Made by a program: the position numbers and the translations under genes. Under the pieces are notes generated by a model. It was given only the letters and a program-made list of their open reading frames with translations. It was not told the origin of the DNA and made no database searches. Shown here one piece after another: positions 6,414-6,626 of a DNA stretch of 6,626 nt; position 1 is the first letter of the stretch, and every line of letters starts with the position of its first letter. This DNA is from HGM04593 sp045588485 (GTDB lineage: Bacteria; Bacteroidota; Bacteroidia; Bacteroidales; Bacteroidaceae), in NCBI GenBank assembly GCA_045588485.1, contig JAZNEI010000042.1, forward strand, positions 1 through 6,626, given 5' to 3'.

Positions 6414-6470
6414 TACGATAAAAATAGAATAATCCCAAGAAGTGCTATTGACGAAGCTAATATTGCCACT

Positions 6471-6489
6471 TTTACCTCAAAAATACTAA
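6471..6489 (+). repeat. 19-base direct repeat, copy 1
   Basis: TTTACCTCAAAAATACTAA occurs here and again, without mismatch, at 6556-6574, 85 bases later. The match stops at both ends (T versus G before, C versus A after). In both copies one forward frame reads LPQKY followed by a stop. Confidence 0.85.
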
Positions 6490-6500
6490 CAAACGAGCGA

Positions 6501-6529
6501 GAAATATGAAGTTCACTTCAATATTTTTC
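6501..6529 (+). repeat. Imperfect inverted repeat between the direct repeats
   Basis: GAAATATGAAGT (6501-6512) pairs with ACTTCAATATTTTTC (6515-6529) around a TC centre, allowing a bulged A and two extra T. The inner GAAGT/ACTTC part is perfect. It could be a protein-binding palindrome or an RNA hairpin. Confidence 0.55.
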
Positions 6530-6544
6530 AAAGCGAGTGCAGTC

Positions 6545-6570
6545 TATTTTCGAGGTTTACCTCAAAAATA
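6545..6570 (+). repeat. Hairpin overlapping direct repeat copy 2
   Basis: TATTTTCGAGG (6545-6555) and CCTCAAAAATA (6560-6570) pair over 10 of 11 positions around a TTTA loop. The right arm lies inside the second 19-base repeat; copy 1 has no matching left arm, so only this copy can fold this way. Confidence 0.65.
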
Positions 6571-6574
6571 CTAA
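6556..6574 (+). repeat. 19-base direct repeat, copy 2
   Basis: Exact second copy of TTTACCTCAAAAATACTAA. Unlike copy 1 at 6471-6489 it is preceded by a complementary TATTTTCGAGG arm and so is part of a hairpin. Confidence 0.85.
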
Positions 6575-6626
6575 AGCAAGCCCACTTTTTCATAAAATCA
6601 TAAGGTTGTTCATTGGTGCGCCATAG

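Larger units (their letters stand above)
6375..6626. other. Structured non-coding tail with repeats, no convincing gene
   Basis: These 252 bases after rpe encode no recognised protein on either strand. They contain an AT-only hairpin just after rpe, an exact 19-base direct repeat, and two hairpins. A short frame with GTG start on the minus strand (from 6469) has a hydrophobic stretch but runs into rpe and resembles nothing known. The arrangement suggests an intergenic repeat element or the untranslated leader of a gene beyond the window. Confidence 0.6.

Noticed and set aside
6173..6469. Minus-strand frame from 6469 with a hydrophobic N-terminus
   Set aside because: Starts with GTG, most of its length is antisense to rpe, and there is no promoter in front; the hydrophobic stretch comes from AT-rich spacer.
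6471..6574. Minus-strand -7-like TATTTTTG within each 19-base repeat copy
   Set aside because: The octamer fits TAnnTTTG, but neither copy has a TTTG box 19-21 bases upstream on the minus strand.
6471..6574. CRISPR array
   Set aside because: There are only two copies of a 19-base repeat with an 66-base gap containing its own palindrome; no regular spacers and no cas genes.

Overview
The window looks like chromosomal DNA from an anaerobic member of the Bacteroidales (Bacteroides/Prevotella/Muribaculaceae type). The evidence is Bacteroidetes-style promoters (TTTG about 20 bases before TAnnTTTG/TAnnTTCG), start codons mostly without a Shine-Dalgarno sequence, a secreted protein with a Bacteroidetes sorting-type C-terminus, and the order rpmB-rpmG-DUF4295, whose third gene is restricted to Bacteroidetes. 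I cannot name the genus. All supported genes are on the + strand.

Layout. Positions 1-707 hold the 3' end of a secreted GH29 alpha-L-fucosidase with a C-terminal discoidin (F5/8 type C, CBM32-like) domain. After 34 bases comes a 792-residue secreted multidomain protein (742-3120) with a GEVED-like domain and a T9SS-like tail, probably in the same transcript. These two form the glycan-handling part of the window. A perfect 23-bp stem-loop (3149-3198) closes this block.

A housekeeping block follows. tsaD (t6A tRNA modification) has its own promoter, which argues for a start at 3306 rather than 3288. A stand-alone CinA C-terminal/PncC-type NMN amidohydrolase begins 7 bases after tsaD. A textbook Bacteroidetes promoter (4862-4893) then drives rpmB (bL28), rpmG (bL33) and a 50-residue DUF4295 protein, ended by a strong intrinsic terminator (5613-5647). 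Only 12 bases later lies the -33 box of the rpe promoter. rpe (ribulose-phosphate 3-epimerase) runs from 5724 to 6374.

The last 252 bases (6375-6626) hold no convincing gene. They are structured: an exact 19-base direct repeat, two hairpins and a candidate promoter. This looks like a repeat element or an untranslated leader that continues past the window. It is the least explained part. I did not find clear evidence of a new multi-gene system; the points most worth checking are this tail, the perfect Shine-Dalgarno before rpmG, and the secreted 792-residue protein.
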